From DASQHW01 sp963837155 (GTDB lineage: Bacteria; Actinomycetota; Acidimicrobiia; IMCC26256; PALSA-610): DNA of 64,000 nucleotides. The notes under the pieces were generated by a model that saw nothing but the letters and a program-made list of their open reading frames with translations, was not told the DNA's origin and did not search any database. Location: positions 3,844,001 to 3,908,000 of the forward strand of contig CAWIMB010000002.1 of the NCBI GenBank assembly GCA_963837155.1. Reading direction: 5' to 3'. Shown in pieces: positions 37,033 to 46,021 of this stretch (position 1 is the first letter of the stretch; the number at the start of each line of letters is the position of its first letter). A program made the translations under genes and the position numbers.

Positions 37033-38387
37033 TGACCGAAGTCGTGACGTTCGTCGACGAAGGGCTCGGTCATTCGTCTTATCTCGTCGATCTCGGTGAC
37101 GGCCGGGCGCTTGTCATCGATCCGCCCCGGGTTCCCGATCGGCACGTCGCCGAGGCTCGCGCCCATGGTCTCGAGATCGCCTTCACCGCTGACACCCATT
37201 CGCATGCGGACTACGTGTCAGGGAGTCCCGAACTCGCGGCGCGCGGTGCCACGTTCCTCGCGTCCGCGGGGGCGCATCTGGAGGTCGCGCACCGAGCGGT
37301 CACCGCGGGTGACGAGATCGAGCTACGTGGCGGTCTCGTCCTGCGCGCGATCGCGACCCCGGGTCACACGCCGGACCACCTGTCGTATCTGGTGTGCGAG
37401 AACGGTCGTCCGGTCGCGTTGTTCAGCGGCGGTTCGCTGATGGTCGGCACCGTTGGACGAACCGATCTCCTCGGCCCTGAGCTTCGCGAGGACCTCGCTC
37501 GGCAGCTGTACCGCGCGTTGCGCGACGAGATTCTCTCGCTGCCCGACGACCTCCCGGTGTATCCGACCCACGGTGCCGGGTCGTTCTGTTCCGCGCCCGG
37601 ATCGACGGAGCGCACGACGACGATCGGGCGTGAGCGCGCGACCAACCCGATGCTCGCGATGCCCGACGAGGACCGGTTCGTCGACCAATTGCTCGGGGGG
37701 CTCGGATCGTTCCCGACGTACTTCTCGCGCCTGCCCGAGGTGAACCGGCGCGGCCCTCGCCTCTACGGGACCACTCCCACGCTCGACCGATTGAGCGTCG
37801 CGCAGTTCCGTCAGCTGCTCGCAGACGGAGCGGCTCTCGTCGACGTCGCGGCAGTTCGACGACTTCGGGGCCCGTCACATCCCGGGCGCGTTGTCGATCG
37901 AGCTCCGGCCCGTGTTCGAGAGTTGGCTGGGATGGCTGGTCGAGCCCGACCGCACGCTCGTGTTCGTGCTCGCGGACGACCAGAATCGCTCCGAGCTCGT
38001 GCGTCAATGCCTGAACATCGGGTACGAGCACCTCGCGGGTGAGCTCGACGGCTGCATGGCTGCATGGCTGCGTGGCGCGCCGCCGACCTGTCAGAAGCCA
38101 AGATCGAGACCGTCGGACCGGACGCGATCGGGCCGACGATCATCGATGTCCGCCAACGCAACGAATACCTCGCCGGCCACATACCCGGCGCCGCGAACAT
38201 GGAGCTCGGCAGCATGCCCGCCGCGACCAACAAGGTTCCGACGGGTCGCGTCACCGTCACGTGCGGTCATGGCGAACGCGCCATGACCGCAGCCTCGATA
38301 CTCGCCGCGCGGGGCCGCACTGACGTGTCCGTACTCACGGGCGGACCCGACGACTGGGCGAAAGCCACCGGCCGCGCGCTCGAATGA
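37032..38387 (+). CDS. Persulfide dioxygenase-like MBL-fold protein with two rhodanese domains (frameshifted)
   Basis: 448 residues after repair. The MBL half has FTADTHSHADYVSGSPELAA, IATPGHTPDHLSYLV and VYPTHGAGSFC, as in ETHE1/CstB-type persulfide dioxygenases fused to rhodaneses. The first rhodanese (FGARHIPGALSIELRPVFES) lacks a catalytic cysteine (VFVLADDQNR). The second (IIDVRQRNEYLAGHIPGAAN) has it in TVTCGHGERA. Breaks: one extra G near 37847 and an 8-bp tandem duplication near 38053-38068. The likely role is oxidation of persulfide to sulfite and sulfur transfer, i.e. sulfide detoxification. It is coupled to the MFS gene by an ATGA overlap. Confidence 0.8.
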
Positions 38388-39661
38388 CCACCGGCGCTCG
38401 CGACCGAGTGCGGCCCGTTCGCTTGGGGTTGCGCGAGAACCTCGCGCAGTTCTCTCTCCTCGTCGGCGTCAACGCCCTCGTCGGCGGGATGATCGGCCAG
38501 GAACGAACGGTGCTGCCACTCCTGGCGGTGCGCACCTTCCACCTCACGGCCTTCACCGCCACGCTGACGTTCATCGCCGCGTTCGGTGTCGTCAAGGCGA
38601 TCACCAACTTCTTCGCGGGCACGCTCTCCGATCGCGTCGGCCGCAAGCCCGTCCTCGTCGCCGGGTGGCTCATCGGTCTGCCCGTTCCGCTGCTGTTGAT
38701 CTGGGCTCCGAGCTGGAACTGGATCGTGTTCGCCAACGTGTTGCTCGGCGTGAACCAAGGTCTCACGTGGTCGACGACCGTCATCATGAAGATCGACCTC
38801 GTCGGGCCCCAACGCCGCGGGTTCGCAATGGGCCTCAACGAAGCAGCCGGCTACGGTGCCGTTGCCATTACCGCGCTCGCGACCGGCTTCATCGCGCAAC
38901 ACGCAGGGCTGCGCCCGGAGCCCTTCTTCCTCGGGCTCGCGTACGCGGGCCTCGGCCTTACGTTGTCGACCCTGTTCGTACGCGAGACGCGAGGCCACGC
39001 ACGTCACGAGGAGTCGAGCCACGACCCGACCCACGCCGCGCTGTCGACGCGCCAAGTGTTCGTACTCACGAGCTTTCGTGAGCGCGCGCTGTCGTCGTGC
39101 TGTCAGGCGGGCCTCGTCAATAACCTCAACGACGGCCTCGCGTGGGGCATCTTCCCGATCTACTTCGCGCGCGCGGGCCTCTCCATCGGCCGTATCGGTG
39201 TCCTCGTCGCGCTCTACCCGGCCGTGTGGGGGCTCGGACAACTCGTCACCGGCGGTCTCTCTGATCGCATCGGTCGCAAACCCTTCATCGCCGGCGGCAT
39301 GTTCACCCAAGCCGCGGCAATCGGCTGGATCGCAGCAACGTCCGGCTTCGTGCCGTGGGCGCTCGGCGCGCTCGTCCTCGGTGTCGGCACCGCCATGGTG
39401 TACCCGACTCTCCTTGCCGCGATCGGCGACGTCGCCCATCCTCGCTGGCGCGCGTCCGCGGTCGGCATCTACCGGCTTTGGCGCGACGGCGGCTTCGCCG
39501 TCGGCGCAATCCTCGCTGGCGTCATCGCCGACACCTTCGGCATCACAACCGCGATCTGGAGCGTCGCCGCCCTCACCGCACTGTCGGGTCTCGTCGTCGT
39601 CGTCCGCATGTACGAAACGCACCCCGCGGCGCGCCGAACGGTCAAGCTCAACATGCGCTAA
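38384..39661 (+). CDS. MFS transporter
   Basis: 425 residues with twelve predicted membrane segments. Typical MFS loops are FAGTLSDRVGRKPVLVAGW (2-3) and VTGGLSDRIGRKPFIAGG (8-9). The start overlaps the dioxygenase stop (ATGA), so it is the last gene of the operon and may export a sulfur or metalloid compound, for example sulfite or an arsenical. That function is inferred from context alone. Confidence 0.82.
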   Translation: MTTGARDRVRPVRLGLRENLAQFSLLVGVNALVGGMIGQERTVLPLLAVRTFHLTAFTATLTFIAAFGVVKAITNFFAGTLSDRVGRKPVLVAGWLIGLPVPLLLIWAPSWNWIVFANVLLGVNQGLTWSTTVIMKIDLVGPQRRGFAMGLNEAAGYGAVAITALATGFIAQHAGLRPEPFFLGLAYAGLGLTLSTLFVRETRGHARHEESSHDPTHAALSTRQVFVLTSFRERALSSCCQAGLVNNLNDGLAWGIFPIYFARAGLSIGRIGVLVALYPAVWGLGQLVTGGLSDRIGRKPFIAGGMFTQAAAIGWIAATSGFVPWALGALVLGVGTAMVYPTLLAAIGDVAHPRWRASAVGIYRLWRDGGFAVGAILAGVIADTFGITTAIWSVAALTALSGLVVVVRMYETHPAARRTVKLNMR

Positions 39662-39907
39662 CGACTCAGGTTGTCGCACCGAGGCGCACCGTCACACCCG
39701 CGGGATGTCGCTCAGCGAACAAGCCGCCTGCGACGAACCCCGGCGAACCGGCTCGCGTAAGACGTACGTGCTGAAGCTCAAGGTGCGCTGCCATCGGGGA
39801 AATGGGTCGAGGTCGCGTCCCATCGTCTCGCTCGGCGCGACGCACCTCTGCGAGATGTGAGGATTGAGAGCGAACGTGCGTCCGAAGCCCCGGCCGGCGC
39901 GAGGTGC

Positions 39908-41158
39908 TCACGATCCCGACGGATGAACGCCTGCTGGCGCGGTCGGTGTTGCGTCGAGGAATCGGGCGCCGATGAGCACGATGACGGCGAGGGCTGCGAC
40001 CACGACACCGGATGCGAGGAACGGGAGGTGGCCGGTGCCGTGCCATGCGAGTCCTGCCCAGACACCGGCGACGAGCAGGCCGGCGCCGCTGACCGCGGCG
40101 TGGATGCCGAGGGCGGTACCTCGCTCGTGCGCGGGGACGAGGTCGGCGACCCAGGCGCGGCTGACGCCGTCGGTCAGCGCGGTGTAGGCGCCGTAGAGCG
40201 GAAGGAGCAGCCACACCCAGGCCGGGGTGGTGGTGAGCCCGAAACCGAGGTAGGTCACCGAGAACACAAGGAGCCCGACGCCGAACACCACGCGCCGGCT
40301 GAGCCGATCCGATGCGACGCCGGCCGGGTAGCTCAACAGCGCGTACGTGAGGTTGTACAGGACGTAGACGGCGACCACGCCGGCGAAGTCCAGACCGAGA
40401 TCCTTGGCCCGCAAGAGCAGGAGCGTGTCGGGGAAGTTGACGACCCCGAACACGGCGATCACGCCGATGAGGCGCCAATAGCGGCGGGGCAGGCCGCGCA
40501 CCGACCATGGCCGCTCTGATCGCGGGTGGGGATGCGCGCGCTCGTGGATGAGGAACACCAGCCCGGCGCTGAGGGCCGCGGGGATGAGCGCGATCCACAA
40601 CAACGGACGGAACTGCTGTCCGACGAGCTCGTACACGCCGAGGCCGATGAGCGGTCCGACGACCGCGCCCGCGGTGTCGGCGGCCCGGTGGAACCCGAAC
40701 GCGCGCCCTCGGTTCCTCGGCGTCGTGTCATCGGCGATGATCGCGTCACGGGGCGGGCCGCGCACGCCCTTGCCCACCCGATCCGTCACCCGTGCGGCGA
40801 GCACCATCGGCCACGCTGTTGCGAGGGCGAGCAAGAACTTCCCGAACGCCGAGGCGCTATAGCCGGCGGCGACCAGCGGCCGTCGATGTCGCAAGTCCGA
40901 GAGCCGTCCCGAAACCGCTTTCATCGCCGACGCCGTCCCGTCGGCCAGACCCTCGATCAGACCGAGGACCGCCGGTGAGGCGCCCAACACGCCGGTCACG
41001 AAGAACGGCAAGACCGGATACAGGATCTCCGACGCGGCGTCCTGAAAGAAGGACACCAACGACACGACATAGATGTTGCGGCTCAGGCCGCGTGCCCCTC
41101 GCCGCTCGCCGCCGCCAGTCGACGATCCACCCGGTTCCTTGTCCGGCGGCGGGCTCAT
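39908..41158 (-). CDS. MFS transporter
   Basis: 416 residues, twelve membrane segments. Motifs are IYVVSLVSFFQDAASEILYP, AARVTDRVGKGVRGPPRDAI and AFGFHRAADTAGAVVGPLIG, a group of actinobacterial and archaeal MFS proteins of unknown substrate. A Gly/Ser-rich cytoplasmic N-terminus precedes TM1. It starts 28 bp after the end of the truncated histidine kinase on the same strand. The 246-bp gap on its right-hand neighbour side (39662-39907) holds no gene I can support. Confidence 0.82.
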   Translation of the reverse strand: MSPPPDKEPGGSSTGGGERRGARGLSRNIYVVSLVSFFQDAASEILYPVLPFFVTGVLGASPAVLGLIEGLADGTASAMKAVSGRLSDLRHRRPLVAAGYSASAFGKFLLALATAWPMVLAARVTDRVGKGVRGPPRDAIIADDTTPRNRGRAFGFHRAADTAGAVVGPLIGLGVYELVGQQFRPLLWIALIPAALSAGLVFLIHERAHPHPRSERPWSVRGLPRRYWRLIGVIAVFGVVNFPDTLLLLRAKDLGLDFAGVVAVYVLYNLTYALLSYPAGVASDRLSRRVVFGVGLLVFSVTYLGFGLTTTPAWVWLLLPLYGAYTALTDGVSRAWVADLVPAHERGTALGIHAAVSGAGLLVAGVWAGLAWHGTGHLPFLASGVVVAALAVIVLIGARFLDATPTAPAGVHPSGS

Positions 41159-41185
41159 GGTGGGAGAAGTCTCTCAGACCGCCGG

Positions 41186-41726
41186 TCAGTCCGCGAAGGC
41201 GGGAAAGCGAACAACGAAACGGGCGCCCCGGGGTGCGTCGGCTACTTCGATCGAGCCGCCGTGCTCCTCGACGATGCGGTGCGCGATTGCAAGGCCGAGG
41301 CCCGGCGCCGCCGTGAGCGCGGTCGCGTGCGGCATCGACGCGTGCAAAGCGGTCGAAGATGCGCCGCCGATCGGCGGGTGCGATACCAGCGCCGTCGTCG
41401 GCCACGACGAATTCGGCGATCCCGTCGACCTGCGACGCCTCGATCGTCACTGTCGTCTCGGCGTGTTGCTCGGCGTTGTCGACAAGGTCCGCCACGACGC
41501 GCGCGCGAAGTTCGCGATCCCCTCGTACTCGCGCCGCGTTCACGCCGTGCAGATCGACCGTGAGCGTGCTCGTCGCGCGCAACGCCTCGGTCTGGCGCAG
41601 GACGAGGTCGTCGACGTCGACATCGGTGTCGTGGCGAACAGGTTGTTCGTCGGTGGTCGCGAGGACAAGTAGGTCATCGACGAGGCTGTGTGGCGCCACG
41701 CGTGATCGTCGGGTTATGCGGCACAA
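41186..41726 (-). pseudogene. C-terminal part of a sensor histidine kinase, truncated at island end
   Basis: LVDDLLVLATTDEQPVR is the end of the dimerisation helix, then the ATPase N box ADLVDNAEQHAE, VVADDGAGIAPADRRRIFD and a G2 region reading HGGAGLGLAIA after removal of an extra C near 41302. The phospho-acceptor histidine, membrane part and HAMP are missing because the gene begins next to the tRNA border. No response regulator is adjacent. It was probably cut when the island ended here and is not a working kinase. Confidence 0.7.
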
Positions 41727-41771
41727 CGCTCACGACGCGAACTCGCGATCTCGGCACAACTTTGGGCACAA
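41720..41771. repeat. Three GGCACAA repeats near the island right end
   Basis: GGCACAA occurs at 41720, 41753 and 41765, all in the same orientation, in the 120 bp between the kinase fragment and the tRNA. Short direct repeats next to an attachment site may be arm-type integrase binding sites, but there are too few to be sure. Confidence 0.3.
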
Positions 41772-41799
41772 GTCGTCCGCGAACGCCGCGAAAATGCGG

Positions 41800-41825
41800 A
41801 GGGCCGGTGCGTGCGCACCGGCCCT
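41800..41825 (-). terminator. Hairpin terminator of tRNA-fMet
   Basis: AGGGCCGGTGCG and its complement form a perfect 12-bp stem with a 2-base loop (41812-41813). It lies 16 bp beyond the tRNA 3-prime end on the leftward strand and is followed by CCGCATTTTC. Confidence 0.75.
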
Positions 41826-41841
41826 GACCTGCTCATTCAGA

Positions 41842-41918
<77 letters not shown>

Positions 41919-42021
41919 GCGGACCTGTGAGGATAGTCCGGCGGGAAGTGGTGTCCAAGCCGCCGCCCTGGACAGGGGCGCGCGAGGGTCGGTGATCACG
42001 GGCGTCATCGAATCGAAGCTG

Positions 42022-43158
42022 TCACTCGCGTTTTCGTCGTCGTTCTTCTTCGAGGTGCTCCTCGATGTGATGCCGGCGACAGAGCAGTTTCGTGTTCTCG
42101 AGGTTCGTCGGGCCCCCGTCTTCCCAATGCACGATGTGGTGCGCGTCGCACCATGCGCCCGGTCGGTCACATCCATTCCGCTGACAGTGTTCATCTCGCA
42201 CGATGAGGGCCCTGCGCAGTGCGGGCGAGATCGTGCGGGTTGCCCGACCCACATCCAGCACCTGTGACGGACCGTCCGTGATGACGCGCGAGATGCTGCA
42301 GTCACACGTGATCCGGTGCAGCGTCGCCTTCGACAGGCGGCCGACGTTGGCGGCATCAGCGCGAGCCTGTTGCACCACCTCGGGTCCGCCCAGGCGCTCG
42401 AGGTCGGCGGCGTCGTACACAGCAGTCACATGCGGTCGTACGACACCGGTGCCCTTGATCGCGCCCATGTCGAGCACCCGTCGAAAGATGTTGACGAACG
42501 CGTCGGCGCGGCGCTCCGGCGCCGTGCGGGTGTCGCCGGCCTGCCGGTCGGCTTCCATCTCGGCGTTGAGGGCGGTGAGATAAATCTCTCCGCCCTCGGG
42601 GTCGAGCAGCACATCAGACATCACCATGCCGCCGATCGTGACCGACGCATGAACCCGCCGACGCTCGAGCTGCTCCTCGTCGCTGCTCGCACCGTTGTCG
42701 CCGTCGATTGCATCGGCGAGCCGGCGCACGACCGCGCGCACATCCTTGGGCTTCACCTGGCGGGCGAGCTCCACCAGCTGCGGTTCGACTTCTCGCAGCG
42801 CATCGATGCGTTCGACCGTGCACGCGTCGGCAATCGCTGCCGCGTGCTGGCGGGAGATCTCGCCCGCCGCAAACGCGGCTGACGTCTCGGGAAGGTCTTC
42901 GAGCTTCTCCGCGAGCTTCAACGCTGCCGCAGCGGTGCCGTGCTGCATGTTGCACTTGGCTCGGACGCCGGCGGCCGCGCTCAGGAACCCTTCGGCTCGC
43001 CAGTCGTCGCTGCGCTCGTATTCACGGACCCTGCGGAGCCACCAGCGCTCCATTCGCTGCGCGGCGCGCCACACGTCCTCGATGTCGAGCCTGCCTTCGA
43101 ACGCGTCCGCCTTATCTAGCGCACCAAATAGGTCTCCCATTACTTCGTCAGCGCTCAC
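42022..43158 (-). CDS. DUF222 / HNH endonuclease protein (13E12 family)
   Basis: 378 residues from a GTG with GGAG five bases upstream. The helical DUF222 core (SAAAGVRAKCNMQHGTAAAA, LARQVKPKDVRAVVRRLADA) is followed by a C-terminal HNH domain with NGCDRPGAWCDAHHIVHWED and NTKLLCRRHH; the CxxC/CxxH zinc ligands and catalytic His are present. 13E12-repeat proteins are abundant in actinobacteria and several in Mycobacterium are SOS-induced. Here a LexA box controls the two-gene operon, and the start overlaps the small upstream gene (GTGA). Confidence 0.9.
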   Translation of the reverse strand: MSADEVMGDLFGALDKADAFEGRLDIEDVWRAAQRMERWWLRRVREYERSDDWRAEGFLSAAAGVRAKCNMQHGTAAAALKLAEKLEDLPETSAAFAAGEISRQHAAAIADACTVERIDALREVEPQLVELARQVKPKDVRAVVRRLADAIDGDNGASSDEEQLERRRVHASVTIGGMVMSDVLLDPEGGEIYLTALNAEMEADRQAGDTRTAPERRADAFVNIFRRVLDMGAIKGTGVVRPHVTAVYDAADLERLGGPEVVQQARADAANVGRLSKATLHRITCDCSISRVITDGPSQVLDVGRATRTISPALRRALIVRDEHCQRNGCDRPGAWCDAHHIVHWEDGGPTNLENTKLLCRRHHIEEHLEEERRRKRE

Positions 43159-43340
43159 GTTGACTCCACATGGGGCGGCTGCACCTTCGACCAGAGCGCC
43201 GCGCGAAGTTCGGTGAGTAGCTTGCACACTTCCAAGTGCCGACCCGATGGGATCTCAGTCACCCGGAGCTGTGCGAGCAAGGCATCGATCTCATCCAAGA
43301 GCTCGGTGCCAGCGTTTCGTTCTTCTCGTGCGCTGCCCAC
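43155..43340 (-). CDS. Small helical protein, first gene of SOS operon
   Basis: 61 residues with a GTG start: two amphipathic helices (LLDEIDALLAQLRVTEIPSG, LEVCKLLTELRAAL). I do not recognise a family. Its TGA overlaps the GTG of the DUF222/HNH gene, and the LexA-controlled promoter lies 70-110 bp upstream, so both are made on one mRNA. Plausibly a regulator or partner of the HNH protein, but this is inference. Confidence 0.6.
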   Translation of the reverse strand: MGSAREERNAGTELLDEIDALLAQLRVTEIPSGRHLEVCKLLTELRAALWSKVQPPHVEST

Positions 43341-43408
43341 GGTGTCTCCTCCTGAGTGGAGCGAACAATTCGTGGAGGAAGCGAAGGCCGGAGGATGACG
43401 TCACCTGG

Positions 43409-43422
43409 CGAACGTATGTTCG
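43409..43422. promoter_or_regulatory. LexA (SOS) box CGAAC-GTAT-GTTCG
   Basis: Perfect match to the actinobacterial/Bacillus consensus CGAAC-N4-GTTCG. It lies immediately downstream of the leftward -10 element, where LexA would block transcription start. The rest of the 316-bp space between 43341 and 43657 holds the promoter and nothing else I can support. Confidence 0.9.
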
Positions 43423-43450
43423 AGTATACCCGATCGCGCAAAGGAGTCAA
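43423..43450 (-). promoter_or_regulatory. Leftward SOS promoter
   Basis: TTGACT (43450-43445) and TATACT (43428-43423) with a 16-base spacer, both close to consensus. The LexA box begins directly after the -10 element. Confidence 0.8.
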
Positions 43451-43657
43451 CCCCCGATAGCAAGAAATAGCGGGGGAAATTTCTCTTGCAGCCGGAGCCT
43501 CACAACCGGCCAGCATGCTGCTTCCTCGGTGCGGCCCTTTCGCACAAATCGACCGACTGTCATTTCGAACATAATGCGCCTTCTCAGTTGCGAGTTGACG
43601 GGCGCTCCGATTGGCTGCGGGCGTACGGTCGGTACCGTCTCGCCCGGGGAGGTGCGC

Positions 43658-43852
43658 ATGCGGGTTCACGTCGTCGCCGAGAAGTGCCAGGGGCACAACC
43701 GCTGCTACGCCATCGCGCCCGAGCTGTTCGACGTCGACGACTTCGGCAACGCGCACGAGCTGAACGACGGCGTGGTGCCCGAAGGCCTCGAGGACAAGGC
43801 CCGCAACGCCGCCGCCAACTGCCCCGAGTTCGCGATCGAGATCACGGAGTGA
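43658..43852 (+). CDS. [3Fe-4S] ferredoxin
   Basis: 64 residues, ATG at 43658 behind GGGGAGG. The cluster ligands are C10, C16 and C55 (KCQGHNRC and NCPEFAI), with His13 in place of the fourth cysteine. This is the small P450-partner ferredoxin type of actinobacteria. Its stop overlaps or abuts the P450 start, so it passes electrons to the next gene product. The reductase is not in the window. Confidence 0.92.
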   Translation: MRVHVVAEKCQGHNRCYAIAPELFDVDDFGNAHELNDGVVPEGLEDKARNAAANCPEFAIEITE

Positions 43853-43854
43853 GC

Positions 43855-45066
43855 ATGCATCAGCGCCCGCCCGTTACCGACTGGGCCCACGACTTCGACC
43901 ACACCGATCCGCAATGGGTGGCCGACCCGTTCCCGATCTGGGAACAGCTGCGCGAGAAGTGTCCGGTCGCGCACAGCGACCGGTACGGCGGCACGTGGCT
44001 GCCCGTCCGCCACGCGGACGTCGCGGCCGTCGCGTACGACACCGAGCATTTCACGTCGCGATCGGTCGTCGTCAACGAGCTCCGCCCGAACGAGAACGAC
44101 CTCCCGGCACCGATCGGCATCGCGCCGCCGATCACTTCCGACCCGCCATTCCACCAGCTCGCCCGGCGCCTCCTCCTTCCCGCCTTCTCCCCGAAGGCAG
44201 TCGCCGCGCTCGAGCCTTCGACACGCGAACTCTGTCGCGAGCTGCTCGATGCGACGAAAGGCAAAGAGATCGTCGATGCCGCCGTCGACTACGCACAGCA
44301 CATCCCGCTGCGCGTGATCGTCAAGATGCTCGGCTTCCCCGCCGAAGACGCCGACATCTTCCGCCGGTTCATCCACCAAGTGCTCGAAGACGTCGACATG
44401 ACCGCCGAAGAGCGCCAGGCATTGCTCGAAGACGGCGAGCTCGAGCAATACATCGAAGCGCGGATCGAAGAACACCGCGCCGAACCACGCGACGATCTCA
44501 CGACATTCCTGCTCGAAGCCGAGCTCGACGGCAACAAGCTCGAAGACGACCACGTGGCCGGCACGATGGTGCTGCTGATGATCGCCGGCATCGACACCAC
44601 GTGGTCGGCGATCGGGGCGTCGCTCTGGCACCTCTCCCAACACCCCGACGACCGCCGCCGCCTCGCCACGGATCCGGCACTCATGGACACCGCGATGGAG
44701 GAGTTCCTCCGCGCGTACGCGCCGGTGACCATGGCACGGCTCGTGAAGGAAGACTTCGACTTCAAGGGCTGTCCGATGAAAGAGGGTGACTGGCTGTTAC
44801 TCCCCTTCCCCGCCGCGAACCGCGACCCCGAAATGTTTCCACGCGCGAACGAGGTCCTCATCGACAGGGTCGAGAACCGTCATGCCGCCTTCGGACTCGG
44901 TATTCACCGCTGTATCGGATCGAACCTCGCCCGCATGGAACTGCGCGTCGCACTCGAGGAATGGATGCGTGTCTATCCGGAGTTCGAGCTCACCGATCCG
45001 AGCGCAGTCACGTGGTCGGCCGGTCAGGTGCGCGGTCCGCGCACGATCCCAGTGCGCGTGCGCTAG
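43855..45066 (+). CDS. Cytochrome P450
   Basis: 403 residues from ATG 43855; a GTG at 43849 overlapping the ferredoxin stop is an equal choice. I-helix LLMIAGIDTTWSAIGA with the acid-alcohol pair D-T, K-helix EEFLRAY (ExxR), heme loop AFGLGIHRCIGSNLAR with Cys353 as ligand. Soluble, no N-terminal anchor. It resembles CYP families acting on terpenes, steroids or fatty acids; subfamily cannot be read. It pairs with the ferredoxin just upstream and overlaps the convergent hypothetical gene by 4 nt. Confidence 0.92.
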   Translation: MHQRPPVTDWAHDFDHTDPQWVADPFPIWEQLREKCPVAHSDRYGGTWLPVRHADVAAVAYDTEHFTSRSVVVNELRPNENDLPAPIGIAPPITSDPPFHQLARRLLLPAFSPKAVAALEPSTRELCRELLDATKGKEIVDAAVDYAQHIPLRVIVKMLGFPAEDADIFRRFIHQVLEDVDMTAEERQALLEDGELEQYIEARIEEHRAEPRDDLTTFLLEAELDGNKLEDDHVAGTMVLLMIAGIDTTWSAIGASLWHLSQHPDDRRRLATDPALMDTAMEEFLRAYAPVTMARLVKEDFDFKGCPMKEGDWLLLPFPAANRDPEMFPRANEVLIDRVENRHAAFGLGIHRCIGSNLARMELRVALEEWMRVYPEFELTDPSAVTWSAGQVRGPRTIPVRVR

Positions 45067-45482
45067 GTACGCCGGCGTGCCCAGCACGCGAGCATGAGCT
45101 CGAGCACGACGCCCACGCCACCCCGTAGCACCTGCGGCTGCTCGTCCTCGTACCGCAGCACGGTCACATCTACGCCGTTGCCGTACACCAAACACGTCTG
45201 ATGCATCCGGCGCGCCGCCGGATGCTGCGACGGTCGCACGTACTCGCAGTCGTCGAGCGGCGCGGCCCATCCACCAGTATCGAGCGCGATCGCGCAACAG
45301 TCGTCGGGCGGCGTCAAGGCGCATGGCACCTCGCGCGCCACGCCCGACCAGAACGGCACAAGGATGACTTTGTCACCGCGCATCCGCACGCCGAACAGAC
45401 GTGCCGGGTCGGCGCCTTCGGGAAACTGCATCACGCGTTCGTCGACGGCACGCGCGAGCGCGTCTGCTTGTGCGATGTTCAT
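45063..45482 (-). CDS. Hypothetical protein, 139 residues
   Basis: ATG at 45482 with GGGAGG upstream. The sequence is MNIAQADALARAVDERVMQF, then FGVRMRGDKVILVPFWSGVA, CEYVRPSQHPAARRMHQTCL and VDVTVLRYEDEQPQVLRGGV. There is no signal peptide or membrane segment. I recognise no domain; the alternation of strands and the RR/HH patches do not point to a known enzyme. It is convergent with the P450 gene. Confidence 0.6.
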   Translation of the reverse strand: MNIAQADALARAVDERVMQFPEGADPARLFGVRMRGDKVILVPFWSGVAREVPCALTPPDDCCAIALDTGGWAAPLDDCEYVRPSQHPAARRMHQTCLVYGNGVDVTVLRYEDEQPQVLRGGVGVVLELMLACWARRRT

Positions 45483-45625
45483 CCAATCCTCCCAAGCTCG
45501 AATCGAGAAAGGGCGGTGACAACCGCCGCTCGACGGCTCGGGAGACCGAGCGCATATAGCCCTGCGTAGGGCCGCTGCGGGCAACGTATCCGTTGTGGTC
45601 GCCCGAAACCAGGCCGCAATGAACG

Positions 45626-46021
45626 ATGATGGTGTTCGTGCGCGAGGACATCGCCCTGTTCTTCGACTCATACCGAGCCGCCTTCGACGCCCTCGACGCC
45701 GCCGCGATCGCCGGGCACTACAGCGTGCCGAGCGTGCTTCAGGACGCCAACGGTGCGGTCGTTTGGAACACGCCTGCCGAGGTGCTCGCCAACATGGAAG
45801 AACTGGTCGAGCGCTACCGCAGCGATGGGTACGACCACGCAACCGCCGAGAGCCACCACGTCATCGCGATCGGGCGCGACGCCGCGTTCGTCGATGTGTC
45901 GTGGACGATCCATCGGGCCGAGGGCGCGGCGCCGCGACAGTTCCACACCGCGTACAACCTGCGCCGCGTCGAAGACGGCTGGCGCATCACCGTCTGCACG
46001 GCGTACGAAGAAACGCGCTAG
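45626..46021 (+). CDS. SnoaL-like / NTF2-fold protein
   Basis: 131 residues. IALFFDSYRAAFDALDAAAI, AGHYSVPSVLQDANG and TAYNLRRVEDGWRITVCTAY give the cone-shaped NTF2 fold of SnoaL-like or DUF4440 proteins. Many are ketosteroid-isomerase-like enzymes or ligand carriers with unknown substrates. The stop directly abuts the convergent membrane-protein stop (46021/46022). Confidence 0.75.
   Translation: MMVFVREDIALFFDSYRAAFDALDAAAIAGHYSVPSVLQDANGAVVWNTPAEVLANMEELVERYRSDGYDHATAESHHVIAIGRDAAFVDVSWTIHRAEGAAPRQFHTAYNLRRVEDGWRITVCTAYEETR

Noticed and set aside
38267..39679. 470-codon leftward frame opposite an MFS gene
   Set aside because: Polar, Glu/Arg-rich antisense of membrane-segment codons; the MFS product has clear transporter motifs.
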